31,696 bases of DNA, taken from contig NZ_CKYA01000014.1 of the NCBI RefSeq assembly GCF_001113365.1, forward strand, positions 1-31,696. The letters run 5' to 3'. The translations under genes and the position numbers were made by a program. This stretch comes from Streptococcus pneumoniae. GTDB lineage: Bacteria > Bacillota > Bacilli > Lactobacillales > Streptococcaceae. The notes under the pieces are model-generated. The model did no database searches and was not told the origin of the DNA. It saw only the letters and a list, made by a program, of their open reading frames with translations. This document shows positions 23,664-30,511 of the stretch, one piece after another (position 1 is the stretch's first letter; the number at the start of each line of letters is the position of its first letter).

Positions 23664-23672
23664 TGCTATAAT
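23664..23672 (+). promoter_or_regulatory. Extended -10 promoter TGCTATAAT (plus strand)
   Basis: Perfect TGnTATAAT facing right, against the early operon; no matching -35. It would start a transcript near 23679. Confidence 0.5.
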
Positions 23673-23678
23673 ATAGTC

Positions 23679-23765
23679 AAATAATTTTGCTAAGACCTTG
23701 TCCAGAAGCCTTTTAGTAAAGTTATTATATTTGATTAGAGAGCCATTCTTTGATGGCTCTTTTTG
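23679..23765 (+). ncRNA. Putative plus-strand small RNA (about 87 nt)
   Basis: Starts after TGCTATAAT and ends at a clean terminator: AGAGCCA, 8-nt loop, TGGCTCT, TTTT (23739-23764). The middle holds a 29-nt stem-loop (23689-23717) whose loop shares the 16-mer GACCTTGTCCAGAAGC with the integrase leader. The RNA would be antisense to the early transcript and to the 3-prime end of the excisionase-like gene. Confidence 0.55.
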
Positions 23766-23982
23766 ACCATTTCTTACCAGGTAATTCCTTTGGAAATCCC
23801 TTTAAGTAACGATAATTATCTGAAAAGGTGGCATACTTAATTCCTAGAAATTCGCAGGTAGTGTTCACATCCATCAACTCTGGATAGTGATCACTATCTT
23901 TCTCTATTTCGACTAGCCTTGTGATTGTGTCCTTGATAATAGATTTAATCCATTCAGACAGTGAAAGTAGAACATTGTCCAT
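23725..23982 (-). CDS. Excisionase-like small DNA-binding protein
   Basis: 85 residues. The C-terminal half (MDVNTTCEFLGIKYATFSDN, then LPGKKWSKRAIKEWLSNQI) is a MerR-type winged helix such as in Xis or in helix-turn-helix domain 17 proteins. ATG after GTAGGAGGGAAAAAG. Excisionase fits an early, lytic-arm position, but a regulator role is equally possible. The 3-prime end overlaps the terminator of the plus-strand RNA. Confidence 0.75.
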   Translation of the reverse strand: MDNVLLSLSEWIKSIIKDTITRLVEIEKDSDHYPELMDVNTTCEFLGIKYATFSDNYRYLKGFPKELPGKKWSKRAIKEWLSNQI

Positions 23983-23993
23983 CTTTTTCCCTC

Positions 23994-24707
23994 CTACACT
24001 TCGTCAAATGAGTTCAATTTCATGATTTTCATCTTAGTATTGGTGCTTGGCTCCCAAGTCATCCAGTAAGCTAGAGCGGCATCCGCATGCTTCTTGGGTA
24101 GCAAATCATAGCGACTAATGTTGAAGTGGTCTTTGAAATCAATCTCAGCTTGTCTAAAGACTGACTGAGCGAAAGTCTTATCCGCATAAGCTGGACTATC
24201 AATACCACCTAAGCAAGCCACGACCCTAGCCTTGCGCTTCTTCAATAGCGACTGAGCATAGCTTGGATGAATCGGTTGCTCACTCTTGAGGTAGTCGATA
24301 TCTTCCAGCATAGTCGCCTGTTGCTCACGCAATTTCTTCTGGCCAGTGAATAGAGCAATAAAGGCATCCTCGTCCAAGTCCTCGCGAATGAAACCGCCCT
24401 GCTTGCGAATAGCTGGCAAGACCTCTGATGTCACCCAACGTTTAAATTCTTTCGCTTGTGGAAGCTTACTTGAAAGAATGAGAGAGTAGAGACCAGATTC
24501 GTTGATGATGATAGTGTTTTGTGTTCGACCTAAATTGTCGGTGAGTCCGTATTTCACGGAGTCATCTTCATCAACGTGCCGAGAAATTGCGTCCAGTGGT
24601 TTAGCATATCCTAAGATATCTGCAACATCTTTCCCAACGAACCACGGCTCGTCATCAATTGTCAAAGTACGGACTTCCTGCCCGTGAAAATTAAAAATTT
24701 CGTTCAT
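23994..24707 (-). CDS. Phage antirepressor (BRO-N domain, ORF6C-like C-terminus)
   Basis: 237 residues from the ATG at 24707 (MNEIFNFHGQEVRTLTID), set by AGAGGAATATT and an ATGA overlap with the 44-residue gene. N-terminal BRO-N pattern: PWFVGKDVADILGYAKPLDA, NTIIINESGLYSLILSSKLP, FKRWVTSEVLPAIRKQGGF. The C-terminal half resembles ORF6C-type domains. Antirepressors free the lytic promoters by countering CI-like repressors. Confidence 0.92.
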   Translation of the reverse strand: MNEIFNFHGQEVRTLTIDDEPWFVGKDVADILGYAKPLDAISRHVDEDDSVKYGLTDNLGRTQNTIIINESGLYSLILSSKLPQAKEFKRWVTSEVLPAIRKQGGFIREDLDEDAFIALFTGQKKLREQQATMLEDIDYLKSEQPIHPSYAQSLLKKRKARVVACLGGIDSPAYADKTFAQSVFRQAEIDFKDHFNISRYDLLPKKHADAALAYWMTWEPSTNTKMKIMKLNSFDEV

Positions 24708-24838
24708 AATATTCCTCTTCTTACTTTTCCTAGTGTTAAAATAGTTTCCCAAACATCTAGTCCCTCAAGACTATCGATCATCATCTGACTAAGTTGGTGA
24801 TTTTTCTTCTGCCAATTCAGTATTATTTTCGCTTGCAT
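24704..24838 (-). CDS. 44-residue protein coupled to the antirepressor
   Basis: ATG at 24838 follows GAGAGGTCCATAC; stop overlaps the antirepressor start (ATGA). Sequence MQAKIILNWQKKNHQLSQMM, then DVWETILTLGKV. Not recognised. Its translation may set antirepressor output, as a leader cistron would. Confidence 0.7.
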   Translation of the reverse strand: MQAKIILNWQKKNHQLSQMMIDSLEGLDVWETILTLGKVRRGIL

Positions 24839-24849
24839 GTATGGACCTC

Positions 24850-25053
24850 TCAGTGATTTCTCCAAGGGTTTTCAATACCCAAAACATCTGCAACTTTTTC
24901 CTTAACAGACTCACTACCTTTGCCATACTTCAGCAACTCTGAAATAACTGATGATGTTACAGGTACTTGTTTTGCCAATTCAGCTTGAGTCATATCCAAC
25001 TCAATCAAACGAGTTTTGATTTTAGCCTTGATTATCTTTAGTTCTTTACTCAT
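24850..25053 (-). CDS. Cro-like repressor
   Basis: 67 residues with an XRE helix-turn-helix (DMTQAELAKQVPVTSSVISE). It lies in the early operon opposite the CI-like gene, the classic place of Cro. The likely role is to shut the lysogeny promoter. It overlaps the 48-residue leader gene by 8 bases. Confidence 0.85.
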   Translation of the reverse strand: MSKELKIIKAKIKTRLIELDMTQAELAKQVPVTSSVISELLKYGKGSESVKEKVADVLGIENPWRNH

Positions 25054-25192
25054 ATTTTTCCTTTCTATATTTCTCTGCTTCTTTTGAAATTTTCAAAAGC
25101 ATTGAAAGTCCCCCAACTACTCCATCTAGATACCCTCGCCCATAATCTGTCGCTAAGAGTTCCAATAATTCTTTCAGGTCTTCTTCGTTCAT
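25046..25192 (-). CDS. 48-residue first gene of the early operon
   Basis: ATG at 25192 follows TTTTAAAAGGAGGTCAGGG; the stop (GAG TAA) overlaps the cro start. MNEEDLKELLELLATDYGRG then YLDGVVGGLSMLL. An acidic helix followed by a Gly-rich hydrophobic part. No family recognised. It is the first product of the lytic promoter and has the best ribosome-binding site of the region. Confidence 0.8.
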   Translation of the reverse strand: MNEEDLKELLELLATDYGRGYLDGVVGGLSMLLKISKEAEKYRKEKYE

Positions 25193-25217
25193 CCCTGACC
25201 TCCTTTTAAAAAATTAT

Positions 25218-25234
25218 CTAAAAAGTTAGCGAAT
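25218..25234 (+). promoter_or_regulatory. Operator-like 17-mer, left copy (CTAAAAAGTTAGCGAAT)
   Basis: Inverted match, 16 of 17 bases, to 25361-25377. It is just upstream of the plus-strand promoter at 25238. Confidence 0.65.
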
Positions 25235-25237
25235 TTC

Positions 25238-25266
25238 TTGACATTTTTAAATAAATGATTTAAAAT
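25238..25266 (+). promoter_or_regulatory. Lysogeny-direction promoter with embedded operator
   Basis: TTGACA, 17 bp, TAAAAT, facing the repressor gene. The spacer holds TTAAAT-N5-ATTTAA (25247-25263), inside a longer 8+5+8 inverted repeat (25245-25265). The repressor leader would be about 200 bases. Mirror image of 25390-25418. Confidence 0.75.
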
Positions 25267-25360
25267 CAAACCATAGAGAAAAGACCTACTAAAAGTAAGG
25301 TTCTACCTAGAAAAAACGGACGCCAATCAGTTTCATTAGGCTTTATTTTTTAGTTGTCTT

Positions 25361-25377
25361 ATTCGCTAACTCTTTAG
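25361..25377 (-). promoter_or_regulatory. Operator-like 17-mer, right copy
   Basis: Minus strand reads CTAAAGAGTTAGCGAAT, one mismatch from the left copy. It lies just downstream of the lytic promoter. Confidence 0.65.
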
Positions 25378-25389
25378 CTTACGAATATA

Positions 25390-25418
25390 ATTTTAAATTA
25401 TTTATTTAATTTTGTCAA
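25390..25418 (-). promoter_or_regulatory. Lytic-direction (early) promoter with embedded operator
   Basis: Minus strand: TTGACA, 17 bp, TAAAAT. The spacer holds TTAAAT-N5-ATTTAA (25393-25409). 25 of 29 bases match the plus promoter at 25238-25266. It drives the 48-residue gene, cro and the early arm. Confidence 0.8.
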
Positions 25419-25425
25419 CAACTTT

Positions 25426-25442
25426 AATTAAATAATTTAATT
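25426..25442. promoter_or_regulatory. Perfect 17-bp palindrome AATTAAATAATTTAATT
   Basis: 8+1+8 inverted repeat, upstream of the early promoter and beside the repressor gene. It has the TTAAAT/ATTTAA half-sites but a shorter gap (1, not 5). A plus-strand -35 (TTGTCA, 25412-25417) and a weak TTTAAT could form a second repressor promoter here. Confidence 0.6.
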
Positions 25443-25477
25443 ATTTTTTCGTAATGCTTAGAAAGGTTGATAAATCA

Positions 25478-25843
25478 ATGTTTCCAACATACGAAAAAAT
25501 CAAAGAACTTGCAAAAAAACAGGGACTTTCTATAAATGCTTTGGAAGAAAAGCTTGGATATAGCAGAAACACACTATATTCCCTAAAAAAACAAAAAGCT
25601 AGTACAGAAAGAATGCAAGAAATCGCTGATTACTTTAATGTATCCTTAGACTACCTGCTCGGACGTACAGATAATCCAGCTATCGCTGGTAATTCAAAAG
25701 AGTACACATGGCAAGGGAAGACACTGAATGTTGAAGAAATGGCATCTAATGTCATGATGTTTGGTGGCCGAGAATTAACAGATGAAAAGAAGAAAATCAT
25801 CCAGTCTATCATTGAAGGTTATCTCAAAGAAGCTGGTGATTAG
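25478..25843 (+). CDS. CI-like repressor
   Basis: 121 residues if started at 25478 (MFPTYEKIKELAKKQGLSIN); an ATG at 25454 would add eight residues but has no ribosome-binding site, while AGAAAGG lies 11 bases before 25478. XRE helix-turn-helix (SINALEEKLGYSRNTLYSLK), then SLDYLLGRTDNP, which is typical of Gram-positive phage repressors. No LexA-like peptidase domain; removal may depend on the adjacent metallopeptidase or the antirepressor. Confidence 0.9.
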   Translation: MFPTYEKIKELAKKQGLSINALEEKLGYSRNTLYSLKKQKASTERMQEIADYFNVSLDYLLGRTDNPAIAGNSKEYTWQGKTLNVEEMASNVMMFGGRELTDEKKKIIQSIIEGYLKEAGD

Positions 25844-25855
25844 AGGTACTGCTTA

Positions 25856-26239
25856 GTGACCGAAAAAGAAATTATAAGTCATTTTCAGGTTCGCATTGTC
25901 GATTTTGACGGTGAGCTAATACCTGATGAACTCGGGTTTTACGAAAAAGAAACCAACACAGCTTTCTTGTCTAATAAACTCAGTAAAAAAGAGAGAGTTA
26001 AGGTACTACTGCATGAACTCGGACACAAAGACCACACACGCTCAGAGTACCAGAACGCTCGCTTACGCTGTGAAAACGAAGCTGATAGGAATATGATCCA
26101 TCATCTCGTAAAAGACGCACTAGAAAGCTTAGATGACCCCACAGAGTTTGATTACCTCAAATTCATGTCCTATTACAATCTAAAAACCGTGACAAATGAA
26201 ATCATGGTAAAAGAAGAATATAAGTCACTAGTTGGATAA
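25856..26239 (+). CDS. ImmA/IrrE-type metallopeptidase
   Basis: 127 residues, GTG start after AGAGG. Zinc motif HELGH at residues 53-57 and a downstream ENEAD (73-77) are clear. ImmA-type peptidases cut CI-like repressors on induction in ICEBs1 and related phages. It follows the repressor gene by 12 bases, so they form an operon. Cleavage of this repressor is inference. Confidence 0.9.
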   Translation: MTEKEIISHFQVRIVDFDGELIPDELGFYEKETNTAFLSNKLSKKERVKVLLHELGHKDHTRSEYQNARLRCENEADRNMIHHLVKDALESLDDPTEFDYLKFMSYYNLKTVTNEIMVKEEYKSLVG

Positions 26240-26250
26240 AGGAGAAAGTT

Positions 26251-27165
26251 ATGAAAATAGGAATGAGAAAACCAAGTCTGACCAGAAGTTTAAAAGCTAG
26301 AACTACTAGTAAATGGAAAAGACAGGCTAAAAAAGCTATTATCCCTGGCTATGGTAAGAAAGGGATGGGATGGGTTAAAAATCCAAAGAAAGCTATGTAT
26401 AACAAGGTTTATCATAAGACAACCTTTGGACTTTCGGATTTGTTTAAATCATCTAAAAAGCGAAAAAAGAAAGTAGTCAACAACAAACAGCAATCTATTC
26501 TTGCCTCGAACGGCAAAAAGCAACACACTCCAAAAGAATATAAAGAAGCTGGGCTTGTCTTTATGTTTTTAGGTGCTATATTCCTATTTTTATTTCCACC
26601 TCTCGGCTTCTTTTTGTTTATTACTGGTTTTATAACTTACATTATTGGTCGTTTAACTGCAAAGCGAGAGAAAAAGAAGAAAGTTGAAAATTACAGTCCA
26701 CAGATTGATACAATTGTTTTCCGAGATGATTTCTTATTAATGGGAACAAATTATCATCAAGAAGAAGCTGAGATTGCAGCTGATTTTCTTTCCAAGGGTG
26801 TCCATTATTTTGGGAAAGATAATAAGAGTTTGAAATCTTATATGCTTGAAACATATAAACCTGTTTACAAATACAATAAATTGAAAACAGTAGACGTTCA
26901 ACTATTACCAGAACCTTCAAATCCGCATGATAAAAATGCTGTCAAAGTTTTAGTGAATAATATCTTTGTCGGATACTTACCAGCTATGATTGCAACACAA
27001 GTTTCATCCTACATTTCTAATCCAAATTACAGATATGATGCAATCCTTACAGGTAGAGGAGGACCATATAAAACCCTAAATATCGAAACTGAGAGAGTCG
27101 TTTCTCGTAAAAGTGACTTAACTTACTATTTAGATTTAACAGTATGGCGTCTTGCTAAAAAATAA
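26251..27165 (+). CDS. Membrane protein with C-terminal HIRAN-like domain
   Basis: 304 residues. Basic N-terminus (KWKRQAKKAIIPGYGKKGMG), two hydrophobic segments near residues 100-130 (GLVFMFLGAIFLFLFPPLGF, then FITGFITYIIGRLT), and a C-terminal part with LLPEPSNPHDKNAVKVLVNN and VGYLPAM, which is the HIRAN pattern. Third gene of the lysogeny operon, so expressed in the lysogen. A lysogenic conversion or exclusion role is plausible but not shown. Confidence 0.75.
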   Translation: MKIGMRKPSLTRSLKARTTSKWKRQAKKAIIPGYGKKGMGWVKNPKKAMYNKVYHKTTFGLSDLFKSSKKRKKKVVNNKQQSILASNGKKQHTPKEYKEAGLVFMFLGAIFLFLFPPLGFFLFITGFITYIIGRLTAKREKKKKVENYSPQIDTIVFRDDFLLMGTNYHQEEAEIAADFLSKGVHYFGKDNKSLKSYMLETYKPVYKYNKLKTVDVQLLPEPSNPHDKNAVKVLVNNIFVGYLPAMIATQVSSYISNPNYRYDAILTGRGGPYKTLNIETERVVSRKSDLTYYLDLTVWRLAKK

Positions 27166-27336
27166 AAAAAAACCACAATCTCCCTCGCCAAAGTTTGATT
27201 GTGAAGCTCACCCTTATAAAAAATCAGCCATTAAAAAGGCCTCTTTTCTATACCCTATTTTACACCATGAAAGGGGTGATGTCAATATTCTCAATGTTTA
27301 GACCTTGTCCAGAAGCTGATAAACAAGGAGAATACA
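27166..27336 (+). other. Integrase leader region
   Basis: 171 bases without a convincing gene. Contains CACAATC / GATTGTG (7-bp stem, 16-nt loop), weak terminator-like GCC/GGC with TCTTTTC, and the 29-nt stem-loop before the integrase. A 26-residue frame (from ATG at 27268) runs over the stem-loop but lacks a well-placed ribosome-binding site. No strong promoter is visible. Confidence 0.6.
27296..27324 (+). promoter_or_regulatory. 29-nt stem-loop directly before the integrase ribosome-binding site
   Basis: GTTTA, 19-nt loop, TAAAC. The loop contains GACCTTGTCCAGAAGC, also in the loop of 23689-23717. AAGGAG (27325-27330) follows at once, seven bases before the integrase ATG. Confidence 0.6.
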
Positions 27337-28485
27337 ATGAAATATAATAAAACAAAATACCCAAATATCTATTACTATGAAACTGCCAAAGGCAAGCGAT
27401 ACTATGTCAGACGTTCTTTTTTCTTCCGAGGTAAAAAAAGAGAAAAAAGTAAAAGTGGTCTCACAACCCTTCCACAAGCTCGTGCAGCCTTAGTAGAGCT
27501 TGAGCAACAAATCCAAGAACAAGAATTAGGTATCAATACGAATCTGACACTTGATCAATATTGGGATATTTATTCTGAAAAGAGATTGTCAACAGGGCGC
27601 TGGAATGACACTTCCTACTACCTCAATGATAATCTCTACAAGAACCATATCAAGGCAAAGTTTGGTTCTACCCTGCTTAAAAATTTGGATAGAAATGAGT
27701 ATGAACTCTTTATCGCTGAAAAGTTGCAGAACCATACCAGATACACTGTTCAAACCCTCAATTCCAGCTTCATGGCATTGCTGAATGATGCCGTCAAAAA
27801 TGGAAATCTGCTCTCAAATCGCTTGAAAGGTGTTTTCATCGGCCAGAGTGATATCCCTGCTGCAAACAAGAAAGTGACTCTCAAAGAGTTCAAGACTTGG
27901 ATAGCAAAGGCAGAAGAGATTATGCCAAAACAATTCTACGCTCTGACCTATCTGACAATTTTTGGATTGAGAAGAGGAGAAGTCTTTGGATTGCGTCCAA
28001 TGGACATCACTCAGAACGACAGCGGACGGGCTATACTGCATCTTAGAGACAGTCGAAGCAACCAGACCTTAAAAGGGAAAGGAGGGCTTAAAACGAAGGA
28101 TTCAGAGCGATATGTCTGCCTTGATGATATCGGAACAGACCTGATCTATTATCTGATAGCTGAAGCTTCTAAGATTAAGCGAAAGTTAGGAATTATCAAG
28201 GAACAGCACAAGGATTATATAACTATCAACGAGAAAGGTGGTCTCATCAATCCAAATCAGCTAAATAGAAACTTCAATCTAGTGAATGAAGCAACAGGAT
28301 TGCATGTAACACCTCACATGATGCGCCACTTCTTCACGACTCAAAGCATTATTGCAGGGGTTCCGCTTGAACAATTAAGCCAGGCGCTGGGGCATACAAA
28401 GGTTTATATGACGGATCGTTACAATCAAGTAGAGGACGAACTTGCTGAAGCGACAACAGACCTATTTCTTAGTCATATTCGCTAA
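27337..28485 (+). CDS. int: Phage integrase (tyrosine recombinase)
   Basis: 382 residues. N-terminal arm-binding domain with Tyr/Lys-rich strands (YYETAKGKRYYVRRSFFF), central core-binding domain (TLDQYWDIYSEKRLSTG), and the catalytic domain with FGLRRGEVFGL (Arg), HMMRHFF (H..R), LGHTKVYMTDRY (His and Tyr nucleophile). It faces attR. AAGGAG seven bases before the ATG gives the start. It inserts the phage next to purA. Confidence 0.97.
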   Translation: MKYNKTKYPNIYYYETAKGKRYYVRRSFFFRGKKREKSKSGLTTLPQARAALVELEQQIQEQELGINTNLTLDQYWDIYSEKRLSTGRWNDTSYYLNDNLYKNHIKAKFGSTLLKNLDRNEYELFIAEKLQNHTRYTVQTLNSSFMALLNDAVKNGNLLSNRLKGVFIGQSDIPAANKKVTLKEFKTWIAKAEEIMPKQFYALTYLTIFGLRRGEVFGLRPMDITQNDSGRAILHLRDSRSNQTLKGKGGLKTKDSERYVCLDDIGTDLIYYLIAEASKIKRKLGIIKEQHKDYITINEKGGLINPNQLNRNFNLVNEATGLHVTPHMMRHFFTTQSIIAGVPLEQLSQALGHTKVYMTDRYNQVEDELAEATTDLFLSHIR

Positions 28486-28487
28486 AA

Positions 28488-28545
28488 AAGTCCCCGCCAA
28501 TTCCCCGACCAAAATCCGAAAAATACCGAAAAATATCGAAAAATT
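28488..28545 (+). repeat. Arm-type repeat clusters beside attR
   Basis: Two 11-bp repeats beginning TCCCCG (28489-28511 region) and three tandem 10-bp repeats (CCGAAAAATA twice, TCGAAAAATT once) at 28516-28545, one helical turn apart. Placed between int and purA as arm-type Int or Xis sites would be. Confidence 0.6.
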
Positions 28546-28582
28546 ATTTTTAGAATAGTCCCCAAAAGCCTGAAATAAAGCT

Positions 28583-28610
28583 AAAAAACTCCACCTGATT
28601 GGGTGGAGTT
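28583..28610 (-). terminator. purA terminator
   Basis: Minus strand: AACTCCACC, 6-nt loop, GGTGGAGTT, then six T. A strong intrinsic terminator about 117 bases after the purA stop. Its host ownership places attR to its left. Confidence 0.85.
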
Positions 28611-28623
28611 AAGGGAGATTATT

Positions 28624-28689
28624 ATGAAAAAGAAAAGTTTAGGATATTTGTTACAACAAGTTAGGAGGTCTTCTTGTAACTGTCTATAG
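28624..28689 (+). CDS. Possible 21-residue peptide
   Basis: MKKKSLGYLLQQVRRSSCNC plus one residue, with GGGAG about 7 bases before the ATG. It lies between terminator and purA, opposite to purA. An imperfect inverted repeat (TTACAACAAG / CTTCTTGTAA) overlaps it. May be chance. Confidence 0.25.
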   Translation: MKKKSLGYLLQQVRRSSCNCL

Positions 28690-28726
28690 TATACCCGACC
28701 TATCTTAAACAAATCTTAAAAATCTC

Positions 28727-30013
28727 TTAGGACCAAACACTTTCTAAAATATTTGTTTGTTCACGACCAGGACCCACTGAGAAAGTAGAAATACGAACGC
28801 CAACCAATTCACTCACACGACGAACGTAGTTACGCGCATTCTCAGGAAGATCTTCCAAATTACGAACTCCAGTAATATCTTCTGACCAACCTGGCAACTC
28901 TTCATAGATAGGCTTGCAACGTTTCAATTGCTCAAGACTAGCTGGATAGTAGTCAATACGTTGACCATCAAGATCATAGGCCACACAGATTTTCACAGTA
29001 TCTAAACCACTCAAAACATCGATAGAGTTCAATGAAAGATTAGTAATACCAGAAACACGACGACTATGGCGCATGACAACCGAATCAAACCAACCCACAC
29101 GACGTGGACGACCAGTTGTTGTACCATATTCATGACCAACTTCACGGATACGTTCTCCCACTTCATCAAACAACTCAGTTGGGAAAGGACCGTCTCCTAC
29201 ACGACTCGTATAGGCTTTACATACACCTACAACCTTGTCAATCTTACTTGGACCAACACCAGAACCAATGGTCACACCACCAGCCACAGGGTTTGAAGAC
29301 GTAACAAATGGATAAGTACCTTGGTCGATATCTAGCATAACTCCTTGTGCACCTTCAAAAAGCACACGTTTACCGTTATCAAGCGCATCATTCAAAATGA
29401 CAGATGTGTCTGTCACATATTTCTTGATTTGTTGACCATATTCGTAATATTCTTCAAAAATATCATCGAAATCAATCGCCTTACTGTCATACAATTTTTC
29501 AAAAAGACGATTTTTTTCAGCAAGGTTACGTTCTAAACGCTCACGGAAAATATCTTTATCCAAAAGATCAGCGATACGAATCCCCACACGAGCAGCCTTG
29601 TCCATATAAGCTGGACCAATTCCCTTAATTGTAGTACCAATCTTATTGTCACCTTTAGCTTCTTCTTGCAAACGGTCTAACTCGATATGATAAGGCAAAA
29701 TAACATGCGCGCGATCAGAAATACGCAAGTTATCAGTTGTCACACCCTCCTCATGAAGATAGCTCAACTCTTTTACAAGAGATTTAGGATTTACAACCAT
29801 ACCATTCCCAATGACAGAGATTTTTTCAGGGAAGAAAATCCCAGAGGGAATCAAGTGCAACTTAAATTTCTTACCATCAATCACAATCGTGTGACCTGCA
29901 TTATCACCACCTTGGTAACGTGCAATCACTTCTGCATTCGCTGAAAGGAAATCTGTAATCTTCCCTTTACCTTCATCACCCCATTGGGTACCTACAACAA
30001 CAACTGAAGTCAT
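28727..30013 (-). CDS. purA: Adenylosuccinate synthetase
   Basis: 428 residues from MTSVVVVGTQWGDEGKGK, the usual length. Converts IMP and aspartate to adenylosuccinate with GTP in AMP synthesis. GTQWGDEGKGK (GTP/IMP loop), NAGHT, TTIKGIGPAYMDKA and TTGRPRRVGW are present. An in-frame ATG 14 codons upstream (30055) has a fair ribosome-binding site, and a GAGCC-TGAG-GGCTC hairpin lies between the two, so the true start is not fully settled. Host gene, next to the prophage end. Confidence 0.98.
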   Translation of the reverse strand: MTSVVVVGTQWGDEGKGKITDFLSANAEVIARYQGGDNAGHTIVIDGKKFKLHLIPSGIFFPEKISVIGNGMVVNPKSLVKELSYLHEEGVTTDNLRISDRAHVILPYHIELDRLQEEAKGDNKIGTTIKGIGPAYMDKAARVGIRIADLLDKDIFRERLERNLAEKNRLFEKLYDSKAIDFDDIFEEYYEYGQQIKKYVTDTSVILNDALDNGKRVLFEGAQGVMLDIDQGTYPFVTSSNPVAGGVTIGSGVGPSKIDKVVGVCKAYTSRVGDGPFPTELFDEVGERIREVGHEYGTTTGRPRRVGWFDSVVMRHSRRVSGITNLSLNSIDVLSGLDTVKICVAYDLDGQRIDYYPASLEQLKRCKPIYEELPGWSEDITGVRNLEDLPENARNYVRRVSELVGVRISTFSVGPGREQTNILESVWS

Positions 30014-30091
30014 AATCTTGTCTGAGCCCTCAGGCTCTTCCTTTCTCACATACATGGCAGGAATCTCACCCGCAATTATATCTTACAATTT

Positions 30092-30120
30092 ATTATAAGA
30101 AAAAATCGCCTTTTTATCAA
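30092..30120 (-). promoter_or_regulatory. purA promoter
   Basis: Minus strand: TTGATA (30115-30120), 17 bp, TATAAT (30092-30097). The leader is about 70 bases. No purine riboswitch or PurBox was recognised in 30056-30243. Confidence 0.75.
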
Positions 30121-30243
30121 GAAGAAAGAATAGAAAGATTTGCTATTTCCAACTATTAAAAAATAATTTTAAAAAATTACCAGCTATTTATTGTTATATT
30201 GTCATGAAAAAGTAAGTTTATTCGGAAATTTACTAAAATTACC

Positions 30244-30480
30244 TCAACAAGAAATAAAACCCCGATTCATTATCATCTTTTCAAGATACAAACGATAAGT
30301 AACACGATAATGGTAAACGATAAAATCCCTACGACACCCAATGCCATATCGAACTAAATAATAAATCAAAAATTTAAAATGAAAATGTTCCCAGTCCCAA
30401 CTATTACCAAAGAAAGTAGCATACTCTTCTTCGATACTGTCATAGAAATCAGTCATCTGATCATAAATACTTTGTAGCAT
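30244..30480 (-). CDS. Small streptococcal protein, possibly competence-induced Ccs50-like
   Basis: 78 residues (MLQSIYDQMTDFYDSIEEEY), aromatic-rich with paired Tyr and Arg (FLIYYLVRYGIGCRRDF, then YHYRVTYRLYLEKM). AAAAGGAGTATATATTT precedes the ATG. I recall a protein of this type just upstream of purA in S. pneumoniae, listed as competence-induced (Ccs50); I could not check this. Function unknown. The TTAGAATA element upstream is relevant to that idea. Confidence 0.75.
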   Translation of the reverse strand: MLQSIYDQMTDFYDSIEEEYATFFGNSWDWEHFHFKFLIYYLVRYGIGCRRDFIVYHYRVTYRLYLEKMIMNRGFISC

Positions 30481-30511
30481 AAATATATACTCCTTTTCTT
30501 TTTTATAAACT

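Larger units (their letters stand above)
1..28582. mobile_element. Prophage, siphovirus-like, left end outside the window
   Basis: A contiguous temperate phage genome. Modules from right to left are integrase and lysogeny genes on plus, then early replication, late control, packaging, head, tail and tail tip genes on minus. The right boundary (attR) must lie between the integrase stop at 28485 and the purA terminator at 28583, or just beyond it. Without attL the core sequence cannot be read. Lysis genes are absent and should lie to the left. No head or tail gene is visibly broken, so the prophage may be inducible; that is inference. Confidence 0.93.

Noticed and set aside
25267..25389. Attenuator in the early leader (GCCTAAT/ATTGGC then T-run)
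   Set aside because: The stem is short and bulged and is separated from the T-run by GTCCG; too weak to list as a terminator.
27268..27348. 26-codon leader frame before int that reads through the shared stem-loop (FRPCPEA)
   Set aside because: No usable ribosome-binding site, and the same bases at 23.7 kb have no ATG start. Nucleotide-level conservation explains it better.
29066..29944. Plus-strand frames opposite purA
   Set aside because: Shadows of purA, which is unambiguous.
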